Shown: positions 22,723-32,221, numbered from the stretch's first letter. The stretch is 52,290 nt of DNA from Rhodospirillaceae bacterium (GCA_002723345.1 PBNV01000039.1:1-52290); one strand, 5' to 3'. Notes: a model not told the origin generated them from the sequence alone. Numbers and translations are program-made.

Positions 22723-25700
22723 TCAGGCGATATTGCGCAGTTCCATTGCCTGACCGAGGTCCACGGAGACCAGTTGAGAGACGCCCTGTTCGCCCATGGT
22801 AACGCCGTATAGTCGGTTTACACGTGCCATTGTCATTCTGTGGTGCGTTATGATTACAAATCGCGTGGAGGCGGATTTTGCTATCTCTTCGACCATGGTA
22901 CAGAACCGGTCAACATTTGCATCGTCAAGGGGGGCGTCCACCTCGTCTAACACACAAATTGGGGCCGGGTTGGTCAGAAATACGCCAAAGAGAAGTGCCA
23001 GCGCAGTGAGAGCCTGCTCACCCCCCGATAAGAGAGACAGGACTTGCAGCCGCTTGCCTGGGGGACTCGCCATTATCTCTATCCCAGCTTCCAAGGGATC
23101 ATCAGACTCGGTCAAAGTCAGGTGGGCCCGGCCTCCGCCAAACAAACGAACAAACAGTTCCTGGAAATGCTTATCGACTTCCTTGAAGGAGTCCAACAGG
23201 CGATGGCGACCCTCGCGATTTAGATCATTGATCCCGCGGCGCAGCTTGTCGATGGCTCTGAGGAGGTCATCCCTCTCAAGATTCAAACCCTCTATCTGTT
23301 CATTAAGTTCCTGCGATTCGACCTCTGCGCGCAGATTGACCGGACCCATATTTTCCCGTTCCCGCAGCAAGCGTTCGACCCTATTCTCCGCGTTGTCCAA
23401 TTCGGGTAGTACCGAGTCTTCTCTCAATTGCGCTATGTCTCGTAGAGCCTCTGGCCCACAATTGAGGCGATCTGTCATTCGTTCGATTAATGAATCGAGG
23501 GTTTGCTTGGATTGTTCTACGCCCGACTGGGCACGAACGCGTTCTTCCCGAACACTAGCCAGACGAGCCTCAGACTCGCGAAGGGCCTTATCAGTTTCCG
23601 CCAATTTAGTTTCCGACTCGATCAATCGGTCAGCGGCCTCCTTGCGCTTTTCTTCCGCAGCTTCAATCTTGCTTTCCAGGTCCAGGCGCTGAGCCTCGAT
23701 GGCGTCCGGTTGGGCCGAGAGACGCGCCTGCTCTTCTGTCAGTTGCTGTTGCCGTTCCTCTAGCTGATCCAATTGCGCTTCGGCCCTTTTCCGCCGTTCC
23801 GTCCAGGAGGCAAGTTCGTCGGTAATTACTTGAAGTCGTTGGGCACGCTGGACCGCCTGTTTTTGCAATCCATCAAAGGCACTCTGCGCGTCAATCAGCA
23901 ACGTTCTGGCGTCTGTCGCGAGGGCTCGGAGCCGGGTTACCGACTCGCGGCCAGCAGCCAATTCCGGCAGTGCCGCCAGCGTTTTCGCGGCCTCGACGAG
24001 TGCGGCTTCCGACTCTGTTAAATCATTCAGCACGCGGGTGGATGCTTCGCGCTGTGCGGCGATCTTACTGTCTGTCTCCGCCGTCTTTTGGAGAAGTTCA
24101 CTGTATTGGTTTTGGGTTCTGGTGAGGTGGGCCTCTGCTGCGCGAACTCGATCTTTGGCCTCGGACTCATGGGATGTTGTTTGTTCCAAGCGGGCCTTGG
24201 CCGTGGATTGCTTGTCTTCGGCGTCGTTGGTTAATGATTCGGCCCGGATAAGTTCAGACCGCACGGAGTTCAGCCGATTGCGTTGTTCGAGCCGGACGGC
24301 CGCTGCCGCCGGTGCATCCGAGCTCGCCGTATAGCCATCCCAGCGCCAAAAACCGCCATCCAGTGCGACCAGACGTTGCCCTTGTTTGAGTTCTGGCGCC
24401 AACCGCCGACCTGTCTCACTGTCGTTCACCACACCTACTTGGCTCAGTCGCCGGACGAGAGCGGCAGAACCAGAGACATAATCGCTGAGTGGGGCAGAGC
24501 CGGTGGGAAGAGCAGGTGAGGATTGATAGGCGGGCACCCCTGCCCAGTGGACAGGTGCCGACTCATCGGTTGCTGCTGACAAATCGTCACCGAGGGCCGT
24601 GCCGAGGGCACCCTCATACCCAATCTGCACATTGAGCGCGTCAACGAGAGGTGGCCAAAGGTCGGGATCGCCAGTCTCTAAGAGCTCTGCGAGGGCTCTC
24701 TCCTCCGCGCTAAGGCGCGTGAAATCGGCGAGCGTTTTGCGGGCACTTTCTTGGCATTCGGTTAGGAGTTGCATCGCGTCTATACGCTCGGTTTCTGCCG
24801 TTAATGCCAGGGCTCGCGCTTCGTCAAGTTCTTTGGTCACTTGGGTTAGCTGGTTCGTTGCTTTCTTCAGGTCCCCCTGGTTCTGGGCTCCTTCTTCCAG
24901 GGCTTCTATGTGACTGCCGAGCTTCTCTTTCTCTTCGCGCAGGCGACCAACGCGAGTTTCCAACTCACCGTTTCGCCGAACGAGGTCTCCACGCCTGGCC
25001 TCATCCGCTGCCAGCTGTTCCATGGCACTTGACGCCTCTGCATCTTGGGCCTCAAAAGTGGTCCGCGCGGCCTCAAGCTCTCGTGATGCCGTTTCCAGGT
25101 CATCATTGTGATCTTCGCCGGCGCCCGCAATTTCACTTCGCTCCAACTCCAGCCGGGCATTTGCCGCGTTGGTGTCATTAACGAGAGATCTCTCTCGCTC
25201 CATGTCCTGTTGCGTTTGGTGAAGCCTGGTGATTGTCTCCTGGCGGGCCGCTTCGAGGCGGCTTTCTTCCTGCACGAGATTTTCGCGTGCCATTGTGAGT
25301 CGTTGCAAGGCTGCTGCTGCTTCGGCTTCCGCTTGCCTTCGGTTGGGAAGGCCGCTCGCAGTTTCTGCCTGCGCTGTTGCTGCTTGCGAGGTGAGCCGCG
25401 TCATTTCTCCCACAGACCGTTCGGCTTCTTCCAACAAACGCTGCGTTGCGGCCATCTCCTCAGATGCATGCGTCCAACGAATAAGAAACAACGTCCCCTC
25501 GGCCTTGCGAATGTGGTCGTTGAGGTTGCGGTAGCGCGTGGCTTGGCGCACCTGTTTCCGCAGGCTCTGCATCTGCGCGTCCAGGGTAATCATGATATCG
25601 TCGAGACGTTCTAGATTTGTCTCTGCACCTCTCAACCGGAGTTCCGCCTCGTGGCGTCGGGAATGGAGGCCGGTGATGCCGGCAGCTTCTTCAAGAAGCT

Positions 25701-26184
25701 TTCGCCGGTCCGTTGGTTTGGCTGAAACCACTCGCCCGATATGGCCCTGACTTACCAGTGCTGTGGATCGTGCACCAGACGCTTGGTCTGCGAACAGAAG
25801 TTGAACGTCCCGAGCCCGGACATCTCTAGCATTAACTTTGTAGTTTGAGCCTTTTTCCCGCTCAATTCTTCGCGTCACTTCCAAATCATCGTAATCATTA
25901 AATTGTGCGGGTGCCGTTCGGTCCGTGTTATCCAGGACCAGACCCACCTCTGCGATGTTGCGGGCTGGCCGGTTTGCTGAACCCGAGAAAATGACGTCGT
26001 CCATCTCACTGCCGCGCATCTGCTTGGCAGAGGTCTCCCCCATGACCCACTTTAGGCCTTCTACGAGGTTCGATTTTCCACACCCATTGGGACCGACAAC
26101 GCCGGTCACGCCCGACTCAATGACTAGCTCCGTCGGGTCGACAAATGATTTAAAGCCAGATAGTCGGAGTTTGGTAAATTGCAC
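22723..26184 (-). CDS. smc: Chromosome segregation ATPase SMC
   Basis: Condensin ATPase that organises the chromosome. The 1153 residues are the full family length: N-terminal FKSFVDPTEL and Walker A GPNGCGKS at 31-38, a first coiled-coil arm, a hinge around 500-640 (GYEGALGTALGDDLSAA), a second coiled-coil arm, and the C-terminal LSLLSGGEQALTALAL signature with Walker B PICVLDEVDAPLDDANVDRF. The start is GTG at 26184, with GGAAGAAA just upstream. It follows the DsbA-like gene, as in many alphaproteobacteria. Confidence 0.96.
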   Translation of the reverse strand: MQFTKLRLSGFKSFVDPTELVIESGVTGVVGPNGCGKSNLVEGLKWVMGETSAKQMRGSEMDDVIFSGSANRPARNIAEVGLVLDNTDRTAPAQFNDYDDLEVTRRIEREKGSNYKVNARDVRARDVQLLFADQASGARSTALVSQGHIGRVVSAKPTDRRKLLEEAAGITGLHSRRHEAELRLRGAETNLERLDDIMITLDAQMQSLRKQVRQATRYRNLNDHIRKAEGTLFLIRWTHASEEMAATQRLLEEAERSVGEMTRLTSQAATAQAETASGLPNRRQAEAEAAAALQRLTMARENLVQEESRLEAARQETITRLHQTQQDMERERSLVNDTNAANARLELERSEIAGAGEDHNDDLETASRELEAARTTFEAQDAEASSAMEQLAADEARRGDLVRRNGELETRVGRLREEKEKLGSHIEALEEGAQNQGDLKKATNQLTQVTKELDEARALALTAETERIDAMQLLTECQESARKTLADFTRLSAEERALAELLETGDPDLWPPLVDALNVQIGYEGALGTALGDDLSAATDESAPVHWAGVPAYQSSPALPTGSAPLSDYVSGSAALVRRLSQVGVVNDSETGRRLAPELKQGQRLVALDGGFWRWDGYTASSDAPAAAAVRLEQRNRLNSVRSELIRAESLTNDAEDKQSTAKARLEQTTSHESEAKDRVRAAEAHLTRTQNQYSELLQKTAETDSKIAAQREASTRVLNDLTESEAALVEAAKTLAALPELAAGRESVTRLRALATDARTLLIDAQSAFDGLQKQAVQRAQRLQVITDELASWTERRKRAEAQLDQLEERQQQLTEEQARLSAQPDAIEAQRLDLESKIEAAEEKRKEAADRLIESETKLAETDKALRESEARLASVREERVRAQSGVEQSKQTLDSLIERMTDRLNCGPEALRDIAQLREDSVLPELDNAENRVERLLRERENMGPVNLRAEVESQELNEQIEGLNLERDDLLRAIDKLRRGINDLNREGRHRLLDSFKEVDKHFQELFVRLFGGGRAHLTLTESDDPLEAGIEIMASPPGKRLQVLSLLSGGEQALTALALLFGVFLTNPAPICVLDEVDAPLDDANVDRFCTMVEEIAKSASTRFVIITHHRMTMARVNRLYGVTMGEQGVSQLVSVDLGQAMELRNIA

Positions 26185-26263
26185 TTTCTTCCGTGTCCCC
26201 AGTTCAAATACATACCAAAATTAGACGGGTTCTCCGGCGCTTTATTTAATTTCCTGACGCAGT

Positions 26264-26914
26264 CTATTGGCGTGCGTCGGCCAATGCATGATCTACCACC
26301 TCTCGAAAACGCCCGATGTCCAAACTCCCTTTGATCTTTTGACCGTTCACCAAGATTGTCGGTGTCGACTCTATCTTAAATTTTTTGTCTCCGTCGTTCC
26401 GTTGTTTCATGACAGCGTCAAACACGGCACGGTTTTGGACGCATACCTGAAGAGTTTCCGACGGCATGCCGGCAAGCCGGCCAATGCTCTCAAGCGCGGC
26501 CTGTGGGTTAGCCGCGTTACGCCAGGTATCCTGCGTCTCGAACATCAGGTTAATCACGCCAAAATATCTCTCTTCCGGCGCGCAACGCGCAATCATTGAT
26601 GCAGCAAGTGCAATGCGATCGAGTGGAAAATCGCGGAAAATAAATTTGATTTTCCCCGTGTCCACATATTCCTTTTTTATCTTCGGCCATGGTCCCCGGT
26701 GGAACGCCGCGCAATGCGGACAGGTCAAAGAGGCGTATTCTATGACGGTCACTTTGGCGTTTTGGTTGCCTAGCGACCTTTCAGCCGTCATTTTCTCAAC
26801 CGTCGGTAACGATTGAGCGTCAGCTCTGCTGTCTGTTATGACACTTATGACAACCCCAGCCATTATCAGGCCTGCCACCGCTAAAACGGTCTTTTTGACT
26901 ATATTTTTGGGCAA
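26264..26914 (-). CDS. DsbA-family thiol:disulfide oxidoreductase
   Basis: Periplasmic thioredoxin-fold protein of the DsbA/DsbG-like family. A signal peptide or anchor (residues 8-28) is followed by the active site TCPHC (Cys65, Cys68), FRDFPLDRIALAASMIARC in the helical insert, and the cis-proline loop ESTPTILVNG. The 216-residue frame starts with TTG at 26914, supported by AGGAGG seven bases upstream. It may help fold secreted proteins. It lies upstream of smc; the usual dciA/mutY neighbours are displaced by two inserted genes. Confidence 0.9.
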   Translation of the reverse strand: MPKNIVKKTVLAVAGLIMAGVVISVITDSRADAQSLPTVEKMTAERSLGNQNAKVTVIEYASLTCPHCAAFHRGPWPKIKKEYVDTGKIKFIFRDFPLDRIALAASMIARCAPEERYFGVINLMFETQDTWRNAANPQAALESIGRLAGMPSETLQVCVQNRAVFDAVMKQRNDGDKKFKIESTPTILVNGQKIKGSLDIGRFREVVDHALADARQ

Positions 26915-27211
26915 ATTTGCCTCCTGACCACTACATGTTGCTAATTATAAATTGGGCAAAACCACTCGACAAGCGATCAAAGGTCTCAATATACCATATT
27001 TCTGGGGATAACTTTTGCCTTTCATCTTGATTTGACCATTGTCTGATTGGATAGTTGAAAACTAAGCGGGGTATGTGGCTAATTTTTGGCGAAACGAGTG
27101 TATTTCGGGTTCTCGGTCCCCAAAGGTTCAGACTCGTTACCGGTAAGGCTTGCCGCAATACCGGTGATAGTAAATAGACCGATTAGCGAATAAACAATGG
27201 GAGTAGGTCGC

Positions 27212-28270
27212 GTGCGTTTTGGCTTTCAATTTTTTCCGGATGTCACGGAGCCTCAAAAATCGCCTGCTGCATATTATGACGATGCCATGCGTTTGATCAG
27301 CTATTGCGATGTTTATGGATACTCACATGTCCGAACGGTGGAGCATTATTTTCACTATTGGGGAGGATACAGTCCAAGCCCGCTCATGTTTTTGACGGCG
27401 GCATGCCAGCACACAAAGACGGCCACCATGGTCACCGGCGCGGTTCTGCCTGCTTTTAACCATCCCCTCCAGCTTGCTTCCCACATTGCCATGCTCGATG
27501 GTCTCAGCAACGGCCGTCTGGAAGTGGGATTTGCCCGTGCATTCCTGCCGCAAGAGTTCCGGCATTTTGACGTGGATATTGACGAGAGTGTTGACCGGTT
27601 TGAAGAGGGCATCGAGCAGGTGCAAAAGCTGCTGGAGGAGGAAAATGTGACATGTAAAGGGAGGTTCCACAGTTTCTCCGATGTGACCACCCACCCCAGG
27701 CCAACTCAATCTCCCCGGCCACCTTTTTATGTCGCCGCTGTGGGGACCCCCGCGTCCTTCGAGCGAGCGGGTAAAATGGGACACGGAATTATGGCCATTC
27801 CCGGTGTGGGATCCGATCCCATGGCGTTGATGAAGATCTATCGCGACGCTTGGGCGGAAGCGGGTCATGCGGGGAAACCCAAACTTATGATGGCAGTCAT
27901 GATGTATTGCCACGAGGACCGTGACGAAGCCATGCGCATCGCCAAGCCGCGTATCGAGGGGCATTTTGCCTCGATTGCTAACGCCATGTCCGAATATGCC
28001 GGGGGCTCGCCTTCGGATGCTTATAAAAATTACGATAAAATGCGCGAAAAGATTGCGGCGCAAACACTCGAGTCGCAGATCGAGAGCATGGCCGCTTTCG
28101 TCGGTACGCCGGACGATATCGAGGAGCAATTGCGCGCGTTCAATGACGCCACGGGCGGGTGTGATGAAGTCTCAATGCAGGTGCTTTATGACAATATGGC
28201 GTATGAGGATGCCGAGAGGTCGGTTAAGCTGTTCGGCGAACAGGTTATCCCGAGATTTCAGGAGGTCTGA
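27212..28270 (+). CDS. LLM-class flavin-dependent oxidoreductase (bacterial luciferase-like)
   Basis: TIM-barrel monooxygenase of the luciferase-like superfamily, expected to use reduced FMN (or F420) and O2; substrate unknown. Sequence marks include FGFQFFPDV at the start, VRTVEHYFHYWGGYSPSPLMFL, TGAVLPAFNHPLQLASHIAMLD, GRLEVGFARAFLPQEF, and HPRPTQSPRPPFYVAA. The GTG at 27212 is preferred because GGAGTAGG lies 4-8 bases upstream; an in-frame ATG at 27197 lacks a ribosome site. The stop is 2 bases from the next gene's ATG, so the two are co-transcribed with the bicupin gene, perhaps as oxygenase and ring-cleaving partner. Confidence 0.88.
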   Translation: MRFGFQFFPDVTEPQKSPAAYYDDAMRLISYCDVYGYSHVRTVEHYFHYWGGYSPSPLMFLTAACQHTKTATMVTGAVLPAFNHPLQLASHIAMLDGLSNGRLEVGFARAFLPQEFRHFDVDIDESVDRFEEGIEQVQKLLEEENVTCKGRFHSFSDVTTHPRPTQSPRPPFYVAAVGTPASFERAGKMGHGIMAIPGVGSDPMALMKIYRDAWAEAGHAGKPKLMMAVMMYCHEDRDEAMRIAKPRIEGHFASIANAMSEYAGGSPSDAYKNYDKMREKIAAQTLESQIESMAAFVGTPDDIEEQLRAFNDATGGCDEVSMQVLYDNMAYEDAERSVKLFGEQVIPRFQEV

Positions 28271-28272
28271 TT

Positions 28273-29304
28273 ATGGATGATGGCAAGCGGGTTCCGCCCG
28301 ACCCGCAGGAGACGTTTCTCACCGAAATTGCGCAAAACCAGCTTGCGCCCCTCTGGCAAATCTATCAGACGCTGGTGATTGAAGAACCCAATAGGGTCCC
28401 GCCACCGGTCATCTGGAGATGGTCTGAAATGTTGCCGGTGATCGAGAAATCCGCCGATCTTGTGACGGGAGAAGCCGCCGATCACCGAGTGCTTATTCTG
28501 GACAATCCGCACTTAGATGGCCCGCCCGCCACGTCTCCGAGCATTGTCGCAGCCTATCAATGCGTTCTGCCCGGAGAAAAAACCTCTCCACACCGTCATA
28601 CGCCAGCGGCCACCCGGGTCATTTTAGAAGGCGCCGGCGGGGCCACCTTCGTCGATGGCAAGCGGTGCGATATGCATAATGGGGACCTCATTATTACCCC
28701 GAACTGGACGTGGCATTGCCACGAAAATGATAGCGACGCGCGCGCGGTCTGGCTTGATATTCTGGACCTTCCCCTCGTTGCCAAGCTGGATGCCGTCTTC
28801 GGTGATATGGGGCCGGTCGACACCTTCCCGGAAAATATCTCGACATTGCCAGATGATGCTTTTTCGAGAGGTGGCCTAATTCCAGTGAGTACCGCGGCGG
28901 CGGTCCGGCATTCGCCCCGGCTACGATACCCCTGGTCCGAGGTTGTGGCGACGATGGATGCTGCGCCTGCGGAATCTGACGGGTCACGGACGGTAGCCTA
29001 TTGTAATCCCATGGACGGCAGTCCGCTAACGCCAACGCTGGACACCAGAGCCATCGCACTTGAGAAAGGGCATGCCACGAGAAAACTCAGGACGACATCC
29101 AATGCCGTTGCCATCGTGCTGGATGGCGAGGGGGTCAGTGAGATCGGAGACCAAGAGATTGCGTGGGGGCCGAAAGATGTTTTCACACTCCCGCACTGGG
29201 CCTGGACATGGCATCGGTCCGCCACAGACACCGCGCATATGATTGTGATCTCAGACCGGGAGATGCTGGCAAAACTCAACCTGTTACGGGAACAGGTTGC
29301 CTAA
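28273..29304 (+). CDS. Gentisate 1,2-dioxygenase-like bicupin (copy A)
   Basis: Bicupin related to gentisate/salicylate 1,2-dioxygenases that open aromatic rings with Fe(II) and O2. The N-terminal cupin carries PHRHTPAATRVILEG (His107, His109) and, 39 residues on, TPNWTWHCH (His148), matching the family's three-histidine iron site. The C-terminal cupin (VFTLPHWAWTWHRS) has the usual non-catalytic second-fold look. The 343 residues fit the family. Substrate cannot be read from sequence. It is translationally adjacent to the flavin oxidoreductase and is a paralogue of the gene at 39306-40256. Confidence 0.85.
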   Translation: MDDGKRVPPDPQETFLTEIAQNQLAPLWQIYQTLVIEEPNRVPPPVIWRWSEMLPVIEKSADLVTGEAADHRVLILDNPHLDGPPATSPSIVAAYQCVLPGEKTSPHRHTPAATRVILEGAGGATFVDGKRCDMHNGDLIITPNWTWHCHENDSDARAVWLDILDLPLVAKLDAVFGDMGPVDTFPENISTLPDDAFSRGGLIPVSTAAAVRHSPRLRYPWSEVVATMDAAPAESDGSRTVAYCNPMDGSPLTPTLDTRAIALEKGHATRKLRTTSNAVAIVLDGEGVSEIGDQEIAWGPKDVFTLPHWAWTWHRSATDTAHMIVISDREMLAKLNLLREQVA

Positions 29305-29323
29305 AGGCCTCTTGGCTGGTCCT

Positions 29324-29794
29324 CTAATTCTTGAGAAGTTGAGTGCCTAGGGCTGAGAGCGCCGCTTTAAGGTTCGGGTCCGAGACAAAGGCCAACCGTT
29401 GATCAAGTTTTCGCCGGGCACCCTCCGGGATTGGTTCAGGTCCTTTATCGGGCGGTGGCTGTTTCGGGACCGGCCCTTGTACAATCTGAATGCGGCTGAC
29501 GGCACCACAGCCAAAATAGGTGTTTATCTTATCAATCAACTGTGGCGTGAGGTGTTGGAGTTCCAATGCCAGGGCTGAGCTGTCGATTTTTAATTTCAGC
29601 GTGCCATCCGTCCGTCCGCTGCGAGGAAAAGAGATTAGCTCGGGCATCGTGTGGCGTGCCAGCGTGGCGCCGACAATATGCGGCCAATCGGTCACGATCG
29701 CAGCTTCTCCGAAGCCACGTTTGCCGAAAATTGGTTTTGTAATTTTTTCGACGTTGGCGCTGATGGTTCTCAATTTTTTTCGCGGAATGGTCAT
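29324..29794 (-). CDS. DciA / DUF721 family protein (replicative helicase loader-like)
   Basis: 156 residues with the DUF721 N-terminal domain (VTDWPHIVGATLARHTMPEL, then LKLKIDSSALALELQHLTPQLIDKIN) and a Pro-rich linker leading to a short C-terminal helix. DciA proteins load or stimulate DnaB helicase in bacteria lacking DnaC. It lies head to head with mutY, starting 66 bases from it, which is the normal alphaproteobacterial pairing. Confidence 0.85.
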   Translation of the reverse strand: MTIPRKKLRTISANVEKITKPIFGKRGFGEAAIVTDWPHIVGATLARHTMPELISFPRSGRTDGTLKLKIDSSALALELQHLTPQLIDKINTYFGCGAVSRIQIVQGPVPKQPPPDKGPEPIPEGARRKLDQRLAFVSDPNLKAALSALGTQLLKN

Positions 29795-29860
29795 TTTCCA
29801 AGGGTAACGGGCCCATCGATCAAACGCAACGACACGTTAATTTTGTGCTACTGTCCGGGC

Positions 29861-30925
29861 ATGAACAGATCGATCAGTGACTTACCGGCTATTCTGCTGG
29901 GGTGGTATGATCGCCACCAGCGTGTGCTGCCATGGCGAGCCCACGCGGGCGCGAGAAGCGACCCTTACCGGGTGTGGCTGAGTGAAATTATGTTGCAGCA
30001 GACCACAGTGGCGACAGTCAAAGGATACTTCGAGGATTTTCTCGTCCGCTGGCCCACGGTAACTGATTTGGCCGCCGCCGAACTGGATGACGTCCTGCAT
30101 GCCTGGCAGGGATTGGGCTACTATGCGCGCGCGCGCAACCTGCACAAATGCGCACAAGTGGTGGACGGAGAATTCAACGGCCAGTTTCCATCGGAGGAGA
30201 GGGATCTGCTGGCGCTGCCCGGTATCGGTCCCTATACGGCGGCCGCCATCGCGGCGATCGCGTTTGACCGGGCCGCGACACCGGTGGATGGGAACATTGA
30301 ACGGGTGATATCCCGATTATACCGCATATCCGAGCCGTTGCCCGGGGCCAAACGGGCGATTAAGGCGCGAGCGGCGGCGGTGACGCCCGCGTCCCGTTGC
30401 GGCGACTATGCGCAAGCCGTCATGGATCTGGGGGCGACAATCTGCACCCCCCGTAACCCGGCCTGTACCCTGTGTCCTTGGCGGGAACATTGTGCGGCCT
30501 TTAGAGCGGGTGATGCAGACTCTTTCCCCAAAAAGGTCCCTAAGAAACAGAAACCGACACGGGTAGGGGTTGCCTTCTGGTTAGAAGACCGGCGCGGACG
30601 TGTTCTGATTCGGCGGCGCGAAGAGCGCGGTCTGCTGGGCGGAATGATGGAGTTTCCCTCTACGGACTGGGTGGAAGGCACCTGGCAAAATGACGAGGTA
30701 CTGGCGGCGGCCCCGATAAAAACCGACTGGCATATGGTGTCCGGTATGGTACGGCACACCTTCACTCATTTTCATCTCGAACTTACGGTCTTCAGAGGCC
30801 GGTCACCCAAAGAGCGTGAGCCCCGGGGCGTTTGGTGTGAGGTCGAAAAATTCGGGGACCATGCGTTGCCCACTGTAATGAAGAAAGTCGCTCGCCACGT
30901 ATTGGAGAAGATGGGGCGTGACTAA
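29861..30925 (+). CDS. mutY: Adenine DNA glycosylase MutY
   Basis: Removes adenine mispaired with 8-oxoguanine. From the ATG at 29861 it has 354 residues: LSEIMLQQT with catalytic Glu42, helix-hairpin-helix LPGIGPYTAAAIAAIAF, Asp143 in TPVDGNIERVISR, iron-sulfur cysteines 195, 202, 205 and 211 (C-x6-C-x2-C-x5-C), and a C-terminal Nudix-like domain (RRREERGLLGGMMEFPS). The frame is open to 29651 within dciA but the motif start is 29861. Its stop codon overlaps that of the flagellin-like gene on the other strand. Confidence 0.95.
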   Translation: MNRSISDLPAILLGWYDRHQRVLPWRAHAGARSDPYRVWLSEIMLQQTTVATVKGYFEDFLVRWPTVTDLAAAELDDVLHAWQGLGYYARARNLHKCAQVVDGEFNGQFPSEERDLLALPGIGPYTAAAIAAIAFDRAATPVDGNIERVISRLYRISEPLPGAKRAIKARAAAVTPASRCGDYAQAVMDLGATICTPRNPACTLCPWREHCAAFRAGDADSFPKKVPKKQKPTRVGVAFWLEDRRGRVLIRRREERGLLGGMMEFPSTDWVEGTWQNDEVLAAAPIKTDWHMVSGMVRHTFTHFHLELTVFRGRSPKEREPRGVWCEVEKFGDHALPTVMKKVARHVLEKMGRD

Positions 30926-32169
30926 GCCCGTATATTGAGAGTGGAGCCGACGACAGCCTCGCCGAAGTCAGTAGTTGAACCCACCACATCACCTGTTCTA
31001 CTGTCTTGCGCTAAAACGAGGCTAAAGATCAATGTATTGCCTCGTGATGCCAGGAGAGCGAAGCCGAATTGGGCGACCTGAAATTCCAATTGCAGAGCGA
31101 TCAGTTCGGCCTCTGCATCGCCCTGGATATCTATCAGCCGCTGATCAATCTCCTTTTCGATGCCGGTTATTAGAGCGTCAAAAAGGGTGGATCGTGATTG
31201 GAGAGTTTGCAGATCGGCCTTAAAATCTGCCTCCGTGTTAAGGATCAGGCCTTCTGCCACTTCTAGGTCAGCTTTCGCCCGCCGAATCGCGTTTGCATCC
31301 ACAGAGGTCTGAAAATCGTCATATAGCCATGCGTCCAAAAGCCCAAGACCACCGCGGGTAATGGAGGCCGTCACATCTGTCAGATCAGCGCGTTTAAACG
31401 TGACTATATCGTTGCCGCTGGCATTATCGGTGAAGTCGGTAAAGTTGATGGTTGTGACGTCTTCTGTATTGCCGCTCGGCGTATCCGGATAGGAAGTGTA
31501 TTCGGTGAGCGTGCCCGTTGCCGTTTCATTCGTCAGCCGCGCAGTATCAGAATTCCAAAATTCGGTGCCGGGGCTGGTCTCGGTGAGGTAATAGTCCACG
31601 CCCAGATAGACGCCGGTAATGAGGTGCGTGTCTCCGTTTGAATTATACGGGGCAAAAAAGCTTTGCGGTTGAAAGCTGGTCCGTGACATCGCTGAAATAA
31701 GGTTTTTGTGGTAATATTGGCCACCATCTTTATACGCGTGATCTGCCGCCAGAGTCAGCTGGTTGATCTTTCTGAGCTTGTTATCCCAGTCCTCCGCCAG
31801 TGCGGAGGCGCTAATGCTACCGTTCTCAAGGGCCGTAATCTGCGATCGCAGATAATATACGTGATTTTTTAGATACTGGAATTGGCCCAGGGATTTATTG
31901 ACTACATCGATTGAGTCGTTGAGGCGTTCTTTCCTGCCCGTTAAAACGGCCTGGTCGCGGCGCAGCGCATCCGTGAGAGGTGTGGCGTTGGCACTGTTAA
32001 GTTTAGCGAGTGCTGCATCAATGCGAGAGCCAAAATTATTTTGAATGCTTTGAACTGCTTGCGTCTGGGCGGTGCCGTGGCTGAGCAACAAAGACCGGTC
32101 CACGGCTGTAACGCCACCGGTAAGTATGCCCACAACACTGGATGTCGGACTGAACGCTTCGAGTGGCAT
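30922..32169 (-). CDS. Unrecognised protein with flagellin-like architecture
   Basis: 415 residues without a signal peptide. Residues 40-150 and 290-385 are helical and heptad-like, flanking a Thr/Asn/Asp-rich beta-type middle (about 180-275). The C-terminal helices, with DLQTLQSRSTLFDALITGIE and later AELIALQLEFQVAQ, resemble the D1/D0 end of alphaproteobacterial flagellins (LQ-x-R-x-x-F ... LLALQ-x-R-Q-x-L), and LTGRKERLNDSIDVVNKSL resembles the D1 N-side. No other flagellar gene is near. Alternatives are a secreted coiled-coil or hook-associated-like protein. The ATG has an AGGAGG ribosome site inside a hairpin, and a promoter-like sequence lies upstream. Confidence 0.4.
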   Translation of the reverse strand: MPLEAFSPTSSVVGILTGGVTAVDRSLLLSHGTAQTQAVQSIQNNFGSRIDAALAKLNSANATPLTDALRRDQAVLTGRKERLNDSIDVVNKSLGQFQYLKNHVYYLRSQITALENGSISASALAEDWDNKLRKINQLTLAADHAYKDGGQYYHKNLISAMSRTSFQPQSFFAPYNSNGDTHLITGVYLGVDYYLTETSPGTEFWNSDTARLTNETATGTLTEYTSYPDTPSGNTEDVTTINFTDFTDNASGNDIVTFKRADLTDVTASITRGGLGLLDAWLYDDFQTSVDANAIRRAKADLEVAEGLILNTEADFKADLQTLQSRSTLFDALITGIEKEIDQRLIDIQGDAEAELIALQLEFQVAQFGFALLASRGNTLIFSLVLAQDSRTGDVVGSTTDFGEAVVGSTLNIRA

Positions 32170-32174
32170 GCAAT

Positions 32175-32191
32175 GGCGACCTCCTGTCGCC
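32175..32191 (-). promoter_or_regulatory. Hairpin presenting the ribosome binding site of the flagellin-like gene
   Basis: On the minus strand GGCGAC-AGGAG-GTCGCC is a perfect 6-base-pair stem with the Shine-Dalgarno core AGGAG as its loop; the full AGGAGG ends 10 bases before the ATG. The structure is GC-rich and could tune translation, with the loop readable or hidden by a protein or small RNA. It is seen directly; a function is inferred. Confidence 0.5.
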
Positions 32192-32221
32192 CCACAAAAC
32201 TGCTATTTTCCCGCACGATTT

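Noticed and set aside
22796..25614. Long plus-strand frames (up to 298 codons) antisense to smc
   Set aside because: They are Arg/Ser-rich shadows of the coiled-coil codons of smc, without starts or motifs.
27323..28129. 268-codon minus-strand frame within the luciferase-like gene
   Set aside because: Antisense to a gene with clear family motifs; its own translation is His/Arg-rich and matches nothing recognisable.
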